Positions 23,171-34,454 of a stretch of 64,000 bases of DNA are shown one piece after another. The position numbers and the translations under genes were made by a program. Below the pieces are notes generated by a model that was not told the origin of the DNA, did no database searches, and worked only from the letters and a program-made list of their open reading frames with translations. Numbering within the stretch: the stretch's first letter is position 1; each line of letters opens with the position of its first letter. Source of the DNA: Dasypus novemcinctus (taxonomy: Eukaryota; Chordata; Mammalia; Cingulata; Dasypodidae). The stretch is taken from positions 110,720,432 through 110,784,431 of the forward strand of contig NC_080685.1 in NCBI RefSeq assembly GCF_030445035.2, written 5' to 3'.

Positions 23171-23224
23171 AAAGTTCTCTCTGCCTCTGCGCTCCTGTGC
23201 TCTTCCATCTTCCACACTGCTGAA

Positions 23225-23640
23225 AGAATTCTTTTCTAAAACGGAGATCAGATCATGCCATGCACCTGACAACACCTGTTGGCTCCCCGTTGCCTACCGT
23301 GTAACGTTCAGATTCTTTAGCATCGTCCTTAGGTGGGCTCGTGAGTCCAGCCTACCTTTCCCGTCTCTTCCCAACCTCTGTGCCCTCCACTAAAGGCTGC
23401 CCTGAGCTATTCCTGGTCAATATACATAGTCTTTCTTATTCCGAGTCTTTGGTTACGCTATCCTCTCTCCTGGAAAAGATCATCTCCCAATATCTTCTCT
23501 TCCTGGAAGAAGTACTGGTCAAGACTCCATTCAAATGTCATCTTGTTTGGTAAGCCCATTCTGACTCCTCTCCCCTTCCAGCCTCTAAGATCAATCTTTG
23601 CTCCAGGACCCCCAGCACCATCTCAGGATCATTAGGACTA
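23225..23640 (+). repeat. L2 LINE fragment
   Basis: Collinear L2 words: cctgttggctccccgttgcc, taacgttcagattctttagc, tcctaaggtg-type, gtccagcctacctttcccgt, ctctctcctggaaaagatca, actccattcaaatgtcatct, ttggtaagcccattctgact. Confidence 0.8.
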
Positions 23641-23809
23641 CAGGACTAGCAGGGCCAAGACAGTGACTGGCTACTGAAGCCTGTACCACATGTCCAGCTT
23701 GCCTGGGCCACGACGCATTGCTGTGCATTTGTTCTAGCATATCTCTTTAGGGCAAAGGAAGCTCCTGGTAAGCTAACCCCAGTGGAGGGACTATGGTAAG
23801 TGCTCATCA

Positions 23810-24055
23810 CCAGTTTGTTGGTGTTGATACGATATCGCAAATAGTTATGGTACTTCCTCCCCACGTGACGCATTCGAATCTCACTACAGCCATGACACGG
23901 ACCATGGTGGATGGTCCAAGTATTATTGCCATTTCACAGGTAATTAAACTGGGGCAGCAATTAGGCTACTGTCACTTAGCCAGCTGGTGACAGTAGTAAG
24001 TAAAGCTGGGCCTGGGTACTCTCCAGAGGACCCTATCCCTCTCCAGCTCTTTGCC
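23810..24055 (-). repeat. MIR SINE
   Basis: Complementary MIR features: aagtattattgccatttcac, aggtaattaaactggggcag, tgtcacttagccagctggtg, aagtaaagctgggcctgggt. Confidence 0.75.
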
Positions 24056-24104
24056 TGGAGAAATCAAAACATAGCCATCAAGCCATTATGAAAAGCAAGT
24101 GAGT

Positions 24105-24374
24105 GGGAAGTGGCTGTGGCTCCATCAGTTGGGCTCCCGTCTACCATATGGGAGGCCCTGGGTTCACGTCCCGGGGCCTCCTTGGAAACGCAGGCTGGTC
24201 TGCACACTGCAGAGAGCTGGTGCAGCAAGATGACGCAACAAAGGGAGACAAACAGATACAGAAAAAACGTGTAGGGAATGGACACAGAGAAGAGACAGCG
24301 AAAGAAAGGAACAAGCCGCAAGCGGAGGTGGGGGGTGGGGTGTTAATAAATAAACACATCTTTACAAAAAAAAG
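24105..24374 (+). mobile_element. DAS-SINE, shortened body
   Basis: The tRNA-like head (ggctgtggctccatcagttg, then gggttcacgtccc) is followed by a truncated body (gcaagatgacgcaaca, then ggaatggacacagagaagag) and a taaataaacac-rich tail. It is shorter than the 400-bp copies because the central cacgcagggg segment is missing. Confidence 0.85.
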
Positions 24375-25769
24375 TAAGCGCCTCCCATCTAGAGAATGAT
24401 AGTATAAACGGAAGGGTGACAGGAAAACACTTGGTCTTCCAGATTGGACACACAGAGATTCAGAACTGCATTGCTCTAAACGAGATGAATTACAAGTTTC
24501 TAAAATATTATTTACCCATTTTTTAAAGTATAACTTAAACACAGAGATGGCCCCAACTGTCAGTATATGCTGTCATACTAAAACCTAAATTTGCTGGTAT
24601 GTCTACAAAAAGAGACTGCTAGCTTAAAACGCATGCTCAGAGTCAGTTAATAGCAGTCTCACTGACTAATTGAGAACCTCTCACAGCCATGTGTCTGACA
24701 ATATCAAATTTCTGTAAAACAAGCAGATCCTGTTATTTTCCTCCTGGAGAAAACCGGGGATTGAAGTACTGGAGAAAGTCCCACGGATTCTTCTTCTATA
24801 TGCTGAGAACCTGAATTTGAAAACCAGGAGATGAGCAACAATGCTGGAGATACATGAATTTTAAAGAATCTACTGTAAGAGTGCATTTAACCGCACATAC
24901 CTATGAGGTCCTTTTGTATTTTGTTGCTCTGATGAAAAGAAATACCGTGCATGAGAGAACCTCTTTGCTCAGCCCTGCATGCTGGTAATTTCAGGAGATA
25001 AAAGTCACCAATTTCAAACCAAAGCCTGAGATAACCAGGTCTAACCTTCCTTTCCAAAGAGCCTCGCCCTTAGCCCTCCTATCTCTTGGAAAGCTCAATT
25101 TATTGAGATAATGATGAAGTGACCGTTTCTTCACCCCTCTTACTTCTAAGAACCAAAATCCATGCCCGGAGACCAGGACACATCAAAAGACAGATCCAGC
25201 TCGTGTCAGCCTGGGGACCCCTGGCATGTGCCGTCACTCCATGGCTGAGTCACGGAGTCCATTCGGGGCGTTCCCAAGTTTACTGTCATTTCCAAGTAAT
25301 GTCAGGAATTACTTTGTTTTACTTCTCTGGTGTTCCCAATCTACCTTGTTTAAGATTAATAAAGCAATCACAATACTCTCAATTAAGAAGCTACTTTAAA
25401 ATGCACTTTTAATTCCAGTTCATGAACAACTCAGTTATTTCTGTTTGTTTTTCTCCTCAAGTGGATAATTTCTTCTCTTACAGTAGTATTAAGGCATCTT
25501 GTTTTAAAGGAGAAACGGTGGACCAAGTTCCAAATTCTTCCCTAAAATGTACCGTCTTAAGCACATACCATCAAACATCACTTTTAATGAAGAGCGGAGT
25601 AAGCAACTCTCAGATCTCATAAGCCATCGAATCTGTTATTCTTGCTTCAGATTTAACCTTCTTGCGGGGAATTTGACTCGTGTTCACGATTCTCAGATAT
25701 ACTTTTTCTCTTGCCTTTTGATATTTACCAATTAGAATAAATTAAAGGCTGGCCCAGAATGACGATGAG
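24375..25769. other. Unannotated AT-rich intronic sequence
   Basis: No gene and no confident repeat. Open frames are short and lack recognisable domains. Confidence 0.3.
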
Positions 25770-25990
25770 GAAAGGCTGGGACTCAGGGGGCCTGGCTCCT
25801 ACCCTGGCTTTGTCGGAGATTAACCTCACCGAGGATGTGACTTCAGATTGAAAAAAAAGGGAAGGGATGCAATCACAATCTCTTCCTCATCCCGCAGGGT
25901 TGTTAAAAAATTAAAGGTGTGACCCAAGTAAAAAACACCTTGTAAACTGTAGCACTCTAAGCACACAGAAGCTACCATCACTATTAGTGC
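25770..25990 (+). repeat. MIR SINE
   Basis: Features: ctgggactcagggggcctgg, cctaccctggctttgtcgga, catcccgcagggttgttaaa, accttgtaaactgtagcact. Confidence 0.65.
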
Positions 25991-26154
25991 TTGCCTAAAT
26001 GACATGGAGAGGAGCCACTCCAAAGAGGGCATCACCCTGAGATAACAAACGGCTTAAAGGAGCATCAGATGGAGGTGATGACGGAGATGAATGTCGCATC
26101 AGAGGGTCCCAGCCACGTGTTGACTCAGAGAGCAGCCATTTGACCATTTTCCTC

Positions 26155-27050
26155 TGATGGTTTGGAACTGTGTACCCCAGGAGAATATGTTCTTAGACTA
26201 ATCTATTCCTGTGGGTGTAAGTACAGCCTTTTTTTTAAAAAGATTTATTTTTATTTATTTCTCTCCCCTACCCCTCCCCCCCGTCGTCTGTTCTCTGTGT
26301 CCATTTGCTGCGTGTTCTTCTGTGTCTGCTTCTGTTGTTGTCAGCGGCATGGGAATCTGTGTCTCTTTTTGTTGCATCATCTTGCTGTGTCAGCTCTCCG
26401 TGTGGGCGGCGCCATTCCTGGGCAGGCTGCACTTTCTTTCTTTCGCGCTGGGCAGCTCTCCTTATTGGGTGCACTGCTTGCATGTGGGGATCCCCTACGT
26501 GGGGATACCCCTGTGTGGCACGGCACTCCTTGCACGCATCAGCACTGCGCATGGGCCAGCTCCACACGGGTCAAGGAGGCTCGGGGTTTGAACCGCGGAC
26601 CTCCCATGTGGTAGGCAGATGCCCCATCCATTGGGCCAAGTTCGCTTCCCAGTACAGCCTTTTGATGAGGCTACTTCAGTTAAAGGTGGCCCACTCAATC
26701 AGCATGGGTCTTAATCCTATTACTGGAGCCCTTTATTAGCAGAATGAAATTCAGACAGCCGGAGAGAAAGCCACAGAGGGCGTAGACAGAAGCTGAGAGC
26801 AAGCAGAAGACAGAAGAGCAGGATGAGGTTAGGAGGGGATGCCAGGGGCATCTGCATGTGACAGAAGCACCACGGACCGAGGACTGCTGGCAGCCAGCCC
26901 TAGGATGCCAGTTTTGGGGAAGAAAGCATCACCTTAATGAGACCTTAATTTTGATTTCTCTCCTAGTTTCAAAACTATAAGCTAATAAATTCCTACTGTA
27001 TAAGCCAACCACTGCATGGCATATGCTTTAGCAACAGAGAAACTAAAACA
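26155..27050 (+). mobile_element. MaLR/ERVL-like LTR, interrupted by a SINE
   Basis: The element runs from TG (tgatggtttggaactgtgta) to CA (agagaaactaaaaca). It is about 465 bp once the inserted SINE (26233-26650) and one duplicated target copy are removed. Near its end are a taataaattcct polyadenylation-type signal and taagccaaccactgca. It is the same family as 41417-41866. Immediately after it, ggtaccaggagtgggg looks like a leucine-tRNA primer binding site, typical of the ERVL/MaLR group. This is non-coding. Confidence 0.75.
26233..26650 (-). mobile_element. DAS-SINE, full-length, inside the LTR
   Basis: The minus-strand SINE starts at 26650 (gggaagcgaacttggccc) and has the B-box ggttcaaacccc-type segment, the complete central body and an A-rich tail on the left. 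It is flanked by a perfect 13-bp target-site duplication, agtacagcctttt, at 26220-26232 and 26651-26663. It is therefore younger than the LTR. Confidence 0.95.
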
Positions 27051-28140
27051 GTTTTTGGTACCAGGAGTGGGGTGCTGCCACTGCAAATGCCAAAAAATGT
27101 GGAAACGGTTTTAGAATTGGGTAATGGATAGAGGCTGGAAGAACTGTGAGGTGCTTGGAAGAAAAAGCCTGGACTGCTTTGAAGAGACTGTTGGTGGAAA
27201 TATGAATGCTCAAGTACTTTCGATGAGGCTTAGAAGGAAATGATGGATGTTTTATTCATAGCTGGAGGAAAGGCAATTCTTGTTTGAAAGTGGTAGAGAA
27301 CTTGGCAAAGTTGAGTTCTGATGTAGGATGGAAGGCAGAACTTGAAAGCAATTAACTTGGATATTTAGAGGAGGAGATTTCCAAACTAAGTGTGGAACGT
27401 GCAGCCTGGTTTCTCTTTGCAGCTTATAGTGATATGCAAGAGGAAGCAGATAAGCTGAGAAATGATTTCTTAAACACAAAGAAACCATAAATTGATGTTT
27501 TGGAAAATTCTGAGCCTCTCCAGATAGCGTGCTCTGAGACTAGGGCTAGAAGCAGGTACCTCCCTGAGCTTCTGGAAAGCGAGTCCCAAAGAGCAGGGTT
27601 CCACGTGGGCATTAACTGAACGAGAATCCATCAGCCACTCCGTAGAGGGCAGGGCTGGAGGAGCAGTCATCCAGGAAGGGTCTGTGGAAAGTGCTTTTGT
27701 CTCACGGCTTGGACCCCTGTGAACTGCATGCAAAGCCAACAAGGTTTCTGTGAAATTTGTATGAGCAGAGCCACTGCCAGCCCAGACTGCAGGGGACAGA
27801 GAAGGGACGAATTGAAGGAAGAAAGACTTCAAGGACAGAACCACGGAAGCTGAGGTCTGGACCAACGAGATCTTCGCGAGCCTACAGGGGAGCAATGGAA
27901 TTATATCCTGGAGGTTCATGGGCTACATTTCTTCAGCCAGAACTCAAGGTTCAGGCACTCTGGCCTTCACTTTGTCCTGGGTTATGGGGCTTTGTTTTGA
28001 TTGGCTTATATGTTTTCGGGTTTTTAGTCACAACACAAAAGAGTTCCCTCTTATCAGGGTGAGAAGGGCCAAAGTTCCAAAATATCTGGTAACTGCAACT
28101 TAATGAGAAATGTCTGGATTGAAAGAAAATGAAAAGAAAA
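27051..28140 (+). mobile_element. MaLR-type internal region, decayed
   Basis: Directly after the LTR come words matching the non-coding internal region of MaLR elements: ggtaccaggagtggggtgct, aaatgtggaaacggttttag, gtaatggatagaggctggaa, gctgagaaatgatttcttaa. The right boundary, near an A-rich stretch at 28124-28147, is approximate. No matching 3' LTR was found. The sequence is riddled with stops and encodes no viral protein. Confidence 0.6.
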
Positions 28141-28224
28141 AAAAAATGCATTCAGGGATTGGGATTTCCATGACCTGGTATAGACAGAGAAACCTTTTAA
28201 TTAAAAGAAAATTCTGGGTCTCCA

Positions 28225-28440
28225 TGCCTCATGTACTAGCTGGGTGACCCTGGACAAGTTGCTTAATCATTCTATGCCTCGGTTTCATCTATAAAATGAG
28301 GGTAATAACAGTACCGACCTAGTACATTTATTGTGAGGATAAAATTAGTTATTATACATAAGGTGTGGAGAACAGCACTGACACGTGGTCAGCACTCGCT
28401 GAACGTCGGCAGTAGTTCCTAAAATTATTACATAATGATT
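28225..28440 (+). repeat. MIR SINE, well preserved
   Basis: Classic MIR core: gctgggtgaccctggacaag, ttgcttaatcattctatgcc, tcggtttcatctataaaatg, agggtaataacagtaccgac, attgtgaggataaaattagt, cagcactgacacgtggtcag. Confidence 0.92.
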
Positions 28441-29164
28441 TGAAAACTTTTTACAATCACTCAGATGCTGACCAAATTAAAATGTCATTCCATCTTTTTT
28501 CAATCTTCCATGGGTATCAACAGTTGAATAGCTTATTCTGGTGAACCAGTAAATTGGTGTGATCTCACCCTTAGGAGAATAGTAAATTCATGGAGGTTAG
28601 TTGCATTTTTTTTTTTTAATTCAGGTAAAATGCAGCAGGTGTATGAGAACACACATCTTAGGTCTCTGTCTTCGATAATGAGGTTGGTCTTGGTGAAATG
28701 TGAATGACTGTAAACAAATTAGAAAGCCTATTCTTCTGCCTCTTTTTTTTCCCATCAATTCAGAAGCCATAGCCCCAATGACCTAGTTAGACATATTCTT
28801 GCTAAGTTTAATTATTTCCATTATAAAATATTAAATGAGCTTTCAAAATAAGGCAAGCAAGGAGAAGGAGAAGCAGTCTGGAAAATCATTTTTCTCACCA
28901 GTATCAATAAGTAAAACTAAATGTTAAAATGAGTAAAAATTAAATAGTTTTTAATTAAAACTATAATTTTATGCAGTCCCTCACATTTCAACTTTTAGAA
29001 GAAACCGACCCTTCCTTGTATGTCTCCTCAGAAGCAAGGACGGCATCCAAGGTAGGCAACAACATGCCACATGAGATGGAAGGATGAATGGTTAAAAACA
29101 CGAGCAACAACAAACAGAGCCAGGTGGGCAAGAGTTCAGAATCCACCAAATTACAATAATCACA
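28441..29164. other. Unannotated AT-rich intronic sequence
   Basis: No gene or clear repeat. The block 28770-28990 is AT-rich and repeat-free. Confidence 0.3.
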
Positions 29165-29275
29165 GAATCAAAGAACATTAGTGATTCAGAAGGCAATGGG
29201 CCAAGGAGAAGTCATAACTTGTCCAAAGTCATGTAGCCCTTTAATGGCAAAGACTGAACTTGAACTCTTAATGGC
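29165..29275 (-). repeat. MIR fragment
   Basis: Complementary MIR core: gtcataacttgtccaaagtc, atgtagccctttaatggcaa, gactgaacttgaactcttaa. Confidence 0.65.
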
Positions 29276-30779
29276 ATAAAAGGAATCATATTTGGTGCCT
29301 GGTCATCCTGCCTGGCTTAGTTGTAGGTGTTCCCTTGAGCCACCACCCCTGTTGGCCCTGGACTGGGCATAATCACAACCAGAAGGGCCTGTACCTCCAC
29401 ATGGTTTGGGCGAAAAGAGCCACCTCAGCTTCTCCAGATGGCCCCTGCACTTCTGGGTAAGCCCAGGGGGTTCCGCTGCCACCCTCATTCTCCCCTCACT
29501 GCCCTTAGGACCCCTGAGCTAACAAAGCTGTCCTTTCATGCATTCTCAGCAGGCCGGCTCTGGGTGTGTGCCTCTTCACCCAAAGACCTCCAACACAGCA
29601 TCCAAAACAGCCCTGTCAACCTTGTAAAGAAGGCAGGGCCTTGATGCTGTACTATACGTTTCCTTCTAAGAACAAGCCTCCTTGGCCTTTTGGATCTTTT
29701 TGAAATATGCCTCTGACACTAGGAGCAGAGAATAATTGGGTGCTTTCCTTCACCTATCCAGTCAGTACTTAATAGTAAGCGAGCTTCACCTGGCCTCTTC
29801 CATCCTCTCAGGAATTAAAGAACCACCAATTCTCTCCAACATGACTGTTCAGCTCTCTAGTCAAGAGATTTGATATTTACTGACATGAAATCCTCCTCAG
29901 GTCTCCAAAAGCATTCAGTTTTACCTTGTGGACAGAAAAGAGTTTCCACGCTGCTTACGTTCAGGTGGCCTTTTGTTGAAGAAACATGATCTGCAGTTTG
30001 AGGAATTGGGACTTTGTTTACAGTTGCGTTAAGTACAGTCTGAAATTGTGGCTTTTAAATTAAATATTTCATGAAAAGGGAAAAGCTTATGCCTCACCGT
30101 GTATGAAAACTTTTCTGATTAAACTCCAAGAGACTAGCACCCCAAAACAGAACCACTCAGAAAGCACTTTTTCCTGCCTGTTGGTGCAGGGCCCAATGCT
30201 ATGGGCGCACGGCCCTAACAAGACATCATCCACACCAGTACCACAACTCAGGTGTGCAGAGAAGGCAGTGGGACTGAGGATTTGCCCTGCCTCAGAGACT
30301 TGGAACCAGTGGAAGGAAGCAGGTACAGCTCAGGGGGTGTCGTGCTCCTGCTCCACACCCGTCAATGAGTCCCTCTGCCTGCTGAGTGACATTCAAGCAC
30401 CATCATCAGGGCTTCAAGAACCCTTATGATACCACTCCAGCCTATCTGTCCTCCTCATCCTACTTGGTTCCCTGCAGGTAGACCACGTTCTAGATTAACC
30501 AGATTAGTCTCTGCTCCTGAAGAGTGCGGTCCTGGAGCTGCCTCCTTGCCTTGACAAGGGGTCTCTCCTCGCAAGATGCTCCAGCGCCACCTCCCTCCCA
30601 CTCCATCCTCAACGCCGCCTCTTCTCAAGATCCTTTCCTGCTTCCTCCCCCAAACTCCTGCACCACCTCCACTGAACCCAGCTTCAACCGCCATGAATAT
30701 CTTACACCTTGGAACTCACCCGCGGCACTGATACTCTAACGGTACGGCAGTAATTTGGGAAGCACTTTTCTTGTTCTCA
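29276..30779. other. Unannotated intronic sequence
   Basis: No gene. The segment 30500-30740 is pyrimidine-rich. No repeat was recognised with confidence. Confidence 0.3.
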
Positions 30780-30900
30780 GCCAACAGTGGCCAAGCATCC
30801 ACCGTGTGTCAGATGCCGTGCCAGGTCCCGGGGACACGACGATAAATAAAGTCAAGGTTCTTGCCCTCCAAGCCCATGGATGATGAGTCCAAGTTCAGTG
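30780..30900 (-). repeat. L2 3' end
   Basis: Complement of the L2 terminus: caagcatccaccgtgtgtca, gatgccgtgccaggtcccgg, acgacgataaataaagtcaa, ggttcttgccctccaagccc. Confidence 0.75.
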
Positions 30901-31109
30901 GGAGCCCAGAGAGGGGAGAGCTTAGCGACCAGGGAAATATGAAAGAGATCGTGGCGTTTCAATTGGGCTTCGAGGAGAAATGAGTTCACTGGGCAAAGAA
31001 TGGAGAGCAAAAGGGCTAATAGGTGTTAAGAGCATCACCTGCAACAGTCTTAGCACGGGGTGGGGATGAGCGCTCAGTAACCCTTACTGGATGAAGCAAG
31101 CGCCCAAGG

Positions 31110-31280
31110 TTGCAGTACTGCCCCAGCCACACAGTTATTGAGTGCCTATGTGGCTTCTACCCCACATCACCGTCTCATTTTATAGATAAGGAAACAGGGT
31201 TCTAAGGCCGAAGGCCCCAAAACGATCAAGTGGCAGGGCCAGGCCTCAAATCCTGCCATTGAGCCCCCAAACCGTAGGGG
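31110..31280 (-). repeat. MIR SINE fragment
   Basis: Complementary MIR features: ccgtctcattttatagataa, ggaaacagggttctaaggcc, gtggcagggccaggcctcaa. Confidence 0.7.
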
Positions 31281-32049
31281 TGTGCCATTGAACTTCACCT
31301 TCAAGGGCCTACCTCTGAGCAAACTCTTGGCCCTCTCCCTCTAAGCCTGGTGGGCCACCCCAGGCGGCCCTCGCATCCCCAGCAGGCCTTTAGGGAAGCG
31401 CACTGGGGTGGAAGGAAGAGCGCGGCCGCCACAGGCAGGCTCCACGCAGGTCCCAGGAACAGCGAGGTCCCAGAGCTCCCCGTGAACCGAGCACCAGCCC
31501 TCCTCAGGTACTGGGTCTCCGGGACCCCAAGGAGGGCCTTAATTTACGAAAGATGACCTGGAGAGAGCCACCCACAAGTCACCGCAAGCCAACTCTGGCT
31601 CAGGAAAGCTCTCTTAAGAGCTTCAAAGAATAGAACTGGATCTTTCTAGGACACAGCATTCTGTTGTTGATGGCGTTCTCTTCTCCCTTTTCTTTGATCA
31701 TTTTCTCAATTTCTCCCTTTCTAGTTCCAGCTTTTTCTATAAGACCTGTATTGGGCAGATGTTTTTTTCTCCCAGCAGAAACTATTATATCTTGCTATTG
31801 TGGTGCTCCTTTTCCATTGAAAGCAATCAAAAATGAAAACCCACATTTCCTAACAGTGCCTATTAAATATGCACCTTTTTGAGAATGAAATAAAGAACGC
31901 ACTCTCTGAGGGATGATTTTCGGCTCTATGTATCATCTAATGATTGGATACCGGGTGAGACTTCTGCTCCCATGTAGGCCATTTGATTTTCGTAATTGGT
32001 AGTGATATCAGAAAGCCTGAACTCAAACAAACTTCTTCTAAGGCATGCC
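31281..32049. other. Unannotated intronic sequence
   Basis: I see no gene. 31670-31740 is T-rich. Confidence 0.3.
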
Positions 32050-32059
32050 TCAGTCTCAA

Positions 32060-32225
32060 GCCTGCTCTTCAAAGTGTATTTGTGGACCAGCTCGATGACC
32101 TCACCTGGGTGCCTGTTAGAAACGCAGATTCTCAGGCCCCACCCAGCCCGACTGAATCAGAACCTGCATTTTAACAAGTTCCCCAGGGGATGCCTAGGCA
32201 CACTGAAGTTCTAGAAGCACGGGTG
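32060..32225 (+). mobile_element. MER5-type hAT-Charlie element
   Basis: Collinear with MER5: ttcaaagtgtatttgtggac, cctcacctgggtgcctgtta, gaaacgcagattctcaggcc, cccgactgaatcagaacctg, cattttaacaagttccccag, cacactgaagttctagaagc. Confidence 0.85.
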
Positions 32226-34270
32226 TAGAGAATGGTAAGGAGAACTTGTTTTATTGCCCTCTTGGAGCCGCTCTGCAGGTTTATTTCCTAAGAAAGAAAA
32301 TCTCTGCGTGGTGAGCTCCGCAGGACATTCCTGACCACTCTTTCCCACCTAAACAGTTTATCCAGGGAGGAATTCTGAAATGATCCATATTCTCCCAGAA
32401 ACCACACTCTCAGCCCGAAGGAGCTCGAGATGAAACGAAGCTGACGGCGAGTCTTCCTGCAGCATATGAGGACGTAAGAAGAAAAGGCCCTGAAAGCGAG
32501 AGGTGAGAGGCAGCCCTTGCTCTTTGCCGGGCGCGCTCCCCTCTGGGAGCGGAGGGGTGAAGGGCGTGAGACCGAGGGGCCACGTGGGCACTGAGCCTGC
32601 GGTCCCTGAGGAGGACACGCTGGAAGCACAGACCGGCAGAACCAAGAGCACAGCTGTCACCTCCTGCAGGGCCTCGCTCAGACCTCACGCACGGAACAAG
32701 AGCGGTCAGCACATAGGACGGACCCCAGTTAAAGAACCTGTCGTCTCCACGGGGGACCTGGACCAAGAGGATGGAAAATCAGAGGACCGGGGTCAAGGAA
32801 GCTGGAACTGAGACGCCAGAGGAAGGGGGGGGGGTACATTCAGCCCCCTCAGCACTGCCCTGTCCACCTGCGCCCACTCCCCGGGAAGCAGAACGAATGC
32901 CCGGGCGGGGCAGAGGCCAGGGCCGGGGTCCCGGCAGGGCACGCGGGTCCAGGCCCCGCCTAGCGACACGTAACCTTGTCCGCTCTGTGAGGAGGAGGGG
33001 CACGCCTGCCTCGGAGACAGTCCTATGGAAATAAAAGCACCAGAAAAAACAAAGCCAAACAAGAGCCAGGTCCCCACCCAAAGCCAGTGTTTTCTCACCA
33101 GCTGTGACATCCATGCCCATCCCAACAAGCATCTTCACACCTGGACATCGTTCAGGTATTTAAATCAAAGTCCTGTGTGATTTATTGATTACTCAGGGCT
33201 AAGGCCCAACTTGTTACTCCCCGCCTCCACTGCTGCTAGATCATCGCTCAATTTTTTCCATCTTTGGCACATGTTCTGAAACGGCAATATTTTACAACAC
33301 TAAAAAAGGGTTTATGTACATCGATCCATACTTGTTTTTCAACCAATTATCAAGTATTTACATATTAAGAGTATTTCAGCTCCAGAAACACGATTCTGTC
33401 CTTTTTCACATGTCCACATCAGCAAGCCCGCAAAGAAAATGTGCAATGGACAGCAACCAGAGGCAGCAAAGAGGAGGGGAGGCAGGGAGACGCTGCGGCT
33501 CCGAAATTCAGACACCCGTCCATCTGTCTTTGTCTACCACCACCAAAAGATATCCCCCCCACGGAACCAAACATATCACAGATTAGAGGCCAGTGGAGGC
33601 AGGGGCTAGCGTTTCATTTCAGCTAACTTCCGCTTCACAGACTTGACGCTTTCCCCCGTAGATCACACCTAGACCAGGAGCGGAGCCCTTCTCCAGACAC
33701 ACACCTGAAGGAAAACCTCGGCACCCCCTCCCCACCCGCCACATGCACAGGCATGCCGGCGCATGCCACCTCCCAGGACAAGAGAAGACCAAGAGAAAGT
33801 TAACTTTCAAATAAACCAGTCAGTCTGGCCATGTTTTCAGACCCTTTGCACTCACAAACGTGATTCTCCTAACTCCTGTCTAAACGCAGGGGCGGCAGCC
33901 TGGCCGCTGTCCGCCCGGGGCTTGGGCAAGGGGCAGGACACAAACCCAAGTTGACCTACACGTCCGTGCCCCCAGGCCTTTGCCCCCTCTCGCGGCCAAG
34001 GCGAGCAACGTGAGCCAGGCTGTCCTGACCTTCCTTAGGGCAGCCGGGCTGGGTGGCTTGCGGGACGCCGCGGTCAGAGGGTGCGTGAACCTGTGCGGGC
34101 TCGCGGGGGAATTTTCAGGGACTCCGGGGGCTTGGAAGGGGGGGTCTTCGGCTGCGACACGGGGCCCTGGGGTTCTCGGGTACCCCCGAACCTGGGCGTA
34201 TGGCGCAGAGCTGTCCCGCCACGCTCCCCCGCGCCCCCCCGGGCTGTCCCGGCCCTCCGGGTCACAGCGG
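32226..34270. other. Unannotated intronic sequence next to the SUSD4 exon
   Basis: No further exon was recognised. The stretch becomes GC- and CpG-rich from about 33880 toward the exon. The 179-codon minus-strand frame through 33880-34419 is SUSD4 only for its first 46 codons. The rest reads through the intron. Confidence 0.4.
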
Positions 34271-34280
34271 GTCCACTCAC

Positions 34281-34419
34281 CGCCCGTGAGCTGTGCAGGG
34301 CCGAAGCACAGCGCCAGCTGAAACCACAGGATCACGGCCAGGAGTCTCTGGGGGGACTGAGGCTGCCGCTGCTGCTCTAAAAATCCATCTGCACTGCTCG
34401 GGTTCATTCCATGATACAT
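34281..34419 (-). CDS. SUSD4: SUSD4, first coding exon (N-terminus and signal peptide)
   Basis: SUSD4 (sushi domain-containing protein 4) is a single-pass membrane glycoprotein with four sushi/CCP domains. It is reported to restrain complement activation and, in neurons, to take part in AMPA-receptor turnover. This exon encodes residues 1-46, starting MYHGMNPS and ending GPAQLTG, plus the first base of the next codon. I recognise it from the human N-terminus, including the [20 protein letters not shown] core. Residues about 25-43 form the hydrophobic signal peptide. A glutamine run, long in human, is short here (EQQRQPQ). The ATG at 34419 has A at -3. The exon ends in the donor g|GTGAGTGG, with the intron starting at 34280. 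The sushi domains lie on exons outside the window. Two out-of-frame upstream ATGs precede the start. Confidence 0.93.
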
Positions 34420-34439
34420 CTTTCATCCACAGAGGGCAT
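34404..34439 (-). promoter_or_regulatory. Overlapping upstream ORF before the SUSD4 start
   Basis: An upstream ATG at 34439 opens an 11-codon frame that ends in TGA at 34406-34404, past the SUSD4 ATG at 34419 and out of frame with it. Its context is weak (C at -3, C at +4). A second upstream ATG at 34426, with T at -3, opens the third frame and stays open to the exon end. Both would reduce initiation at the main ATG unless scanned past. The effect is inferred. Confidence 0.5.
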
Positions 34440-34454
34440 CCGGCTGGCAAGAGT
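34420..34454 (-). other. SUSD4: SUSD4 5' UTR part of the coding exon, with predicted acceptor
   Basis: On the minus strand, a pyrimidine-rich run ends in cctgcttgcag, a good splice acceptor. That would start the exon at 34454. A second AG 11 bases further gives an alternative start at 34443. If no splicing occurs, the 5' UTR would simply continue upstream into the CpG island. The boundary is inferred from splice-site shape only. Confidence 0.5.

Larger units (their letters stand above)
1..34280 (-). other. SUSD4: SUSD4 intron downstream of first coding exon (inferred)
   Basis: Everything left of the SUSD4 splice donor at 34280 should be intron of SUSD4, transcribed on the minus strand, because no following exon was recognised. 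The next exon should encode the first sushi domain, with a cysteine pattern and a proline/glycine-rich start. I saw no open segment of that kind on the minus strand here. The human gene spans well over 100 kb, so a first intron longer than 34 kb is plausible. The interval holds SINE, LINE, LTR and DNA-transposon remnants listed separately. Confidence 0.7.

Noticed and set aside
26162-26614. Open frames of 100-150 codons inside full-length DAS-SINEs (also 2249-2890 minus, 62092-62466 minus)
   Set aside because: The same frames recur in every SINE copy, so they reflect the repeat sequence and not genes.
1-34280. SUSD4 exon 2 (first sushi domain) within the window
   Set aside because: I looked for a minus-strand splice-bounded open segment with the sushi cysteine and proline/glycine pattern and did not find one. 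A tblastn with human SUSD4 would settle it.
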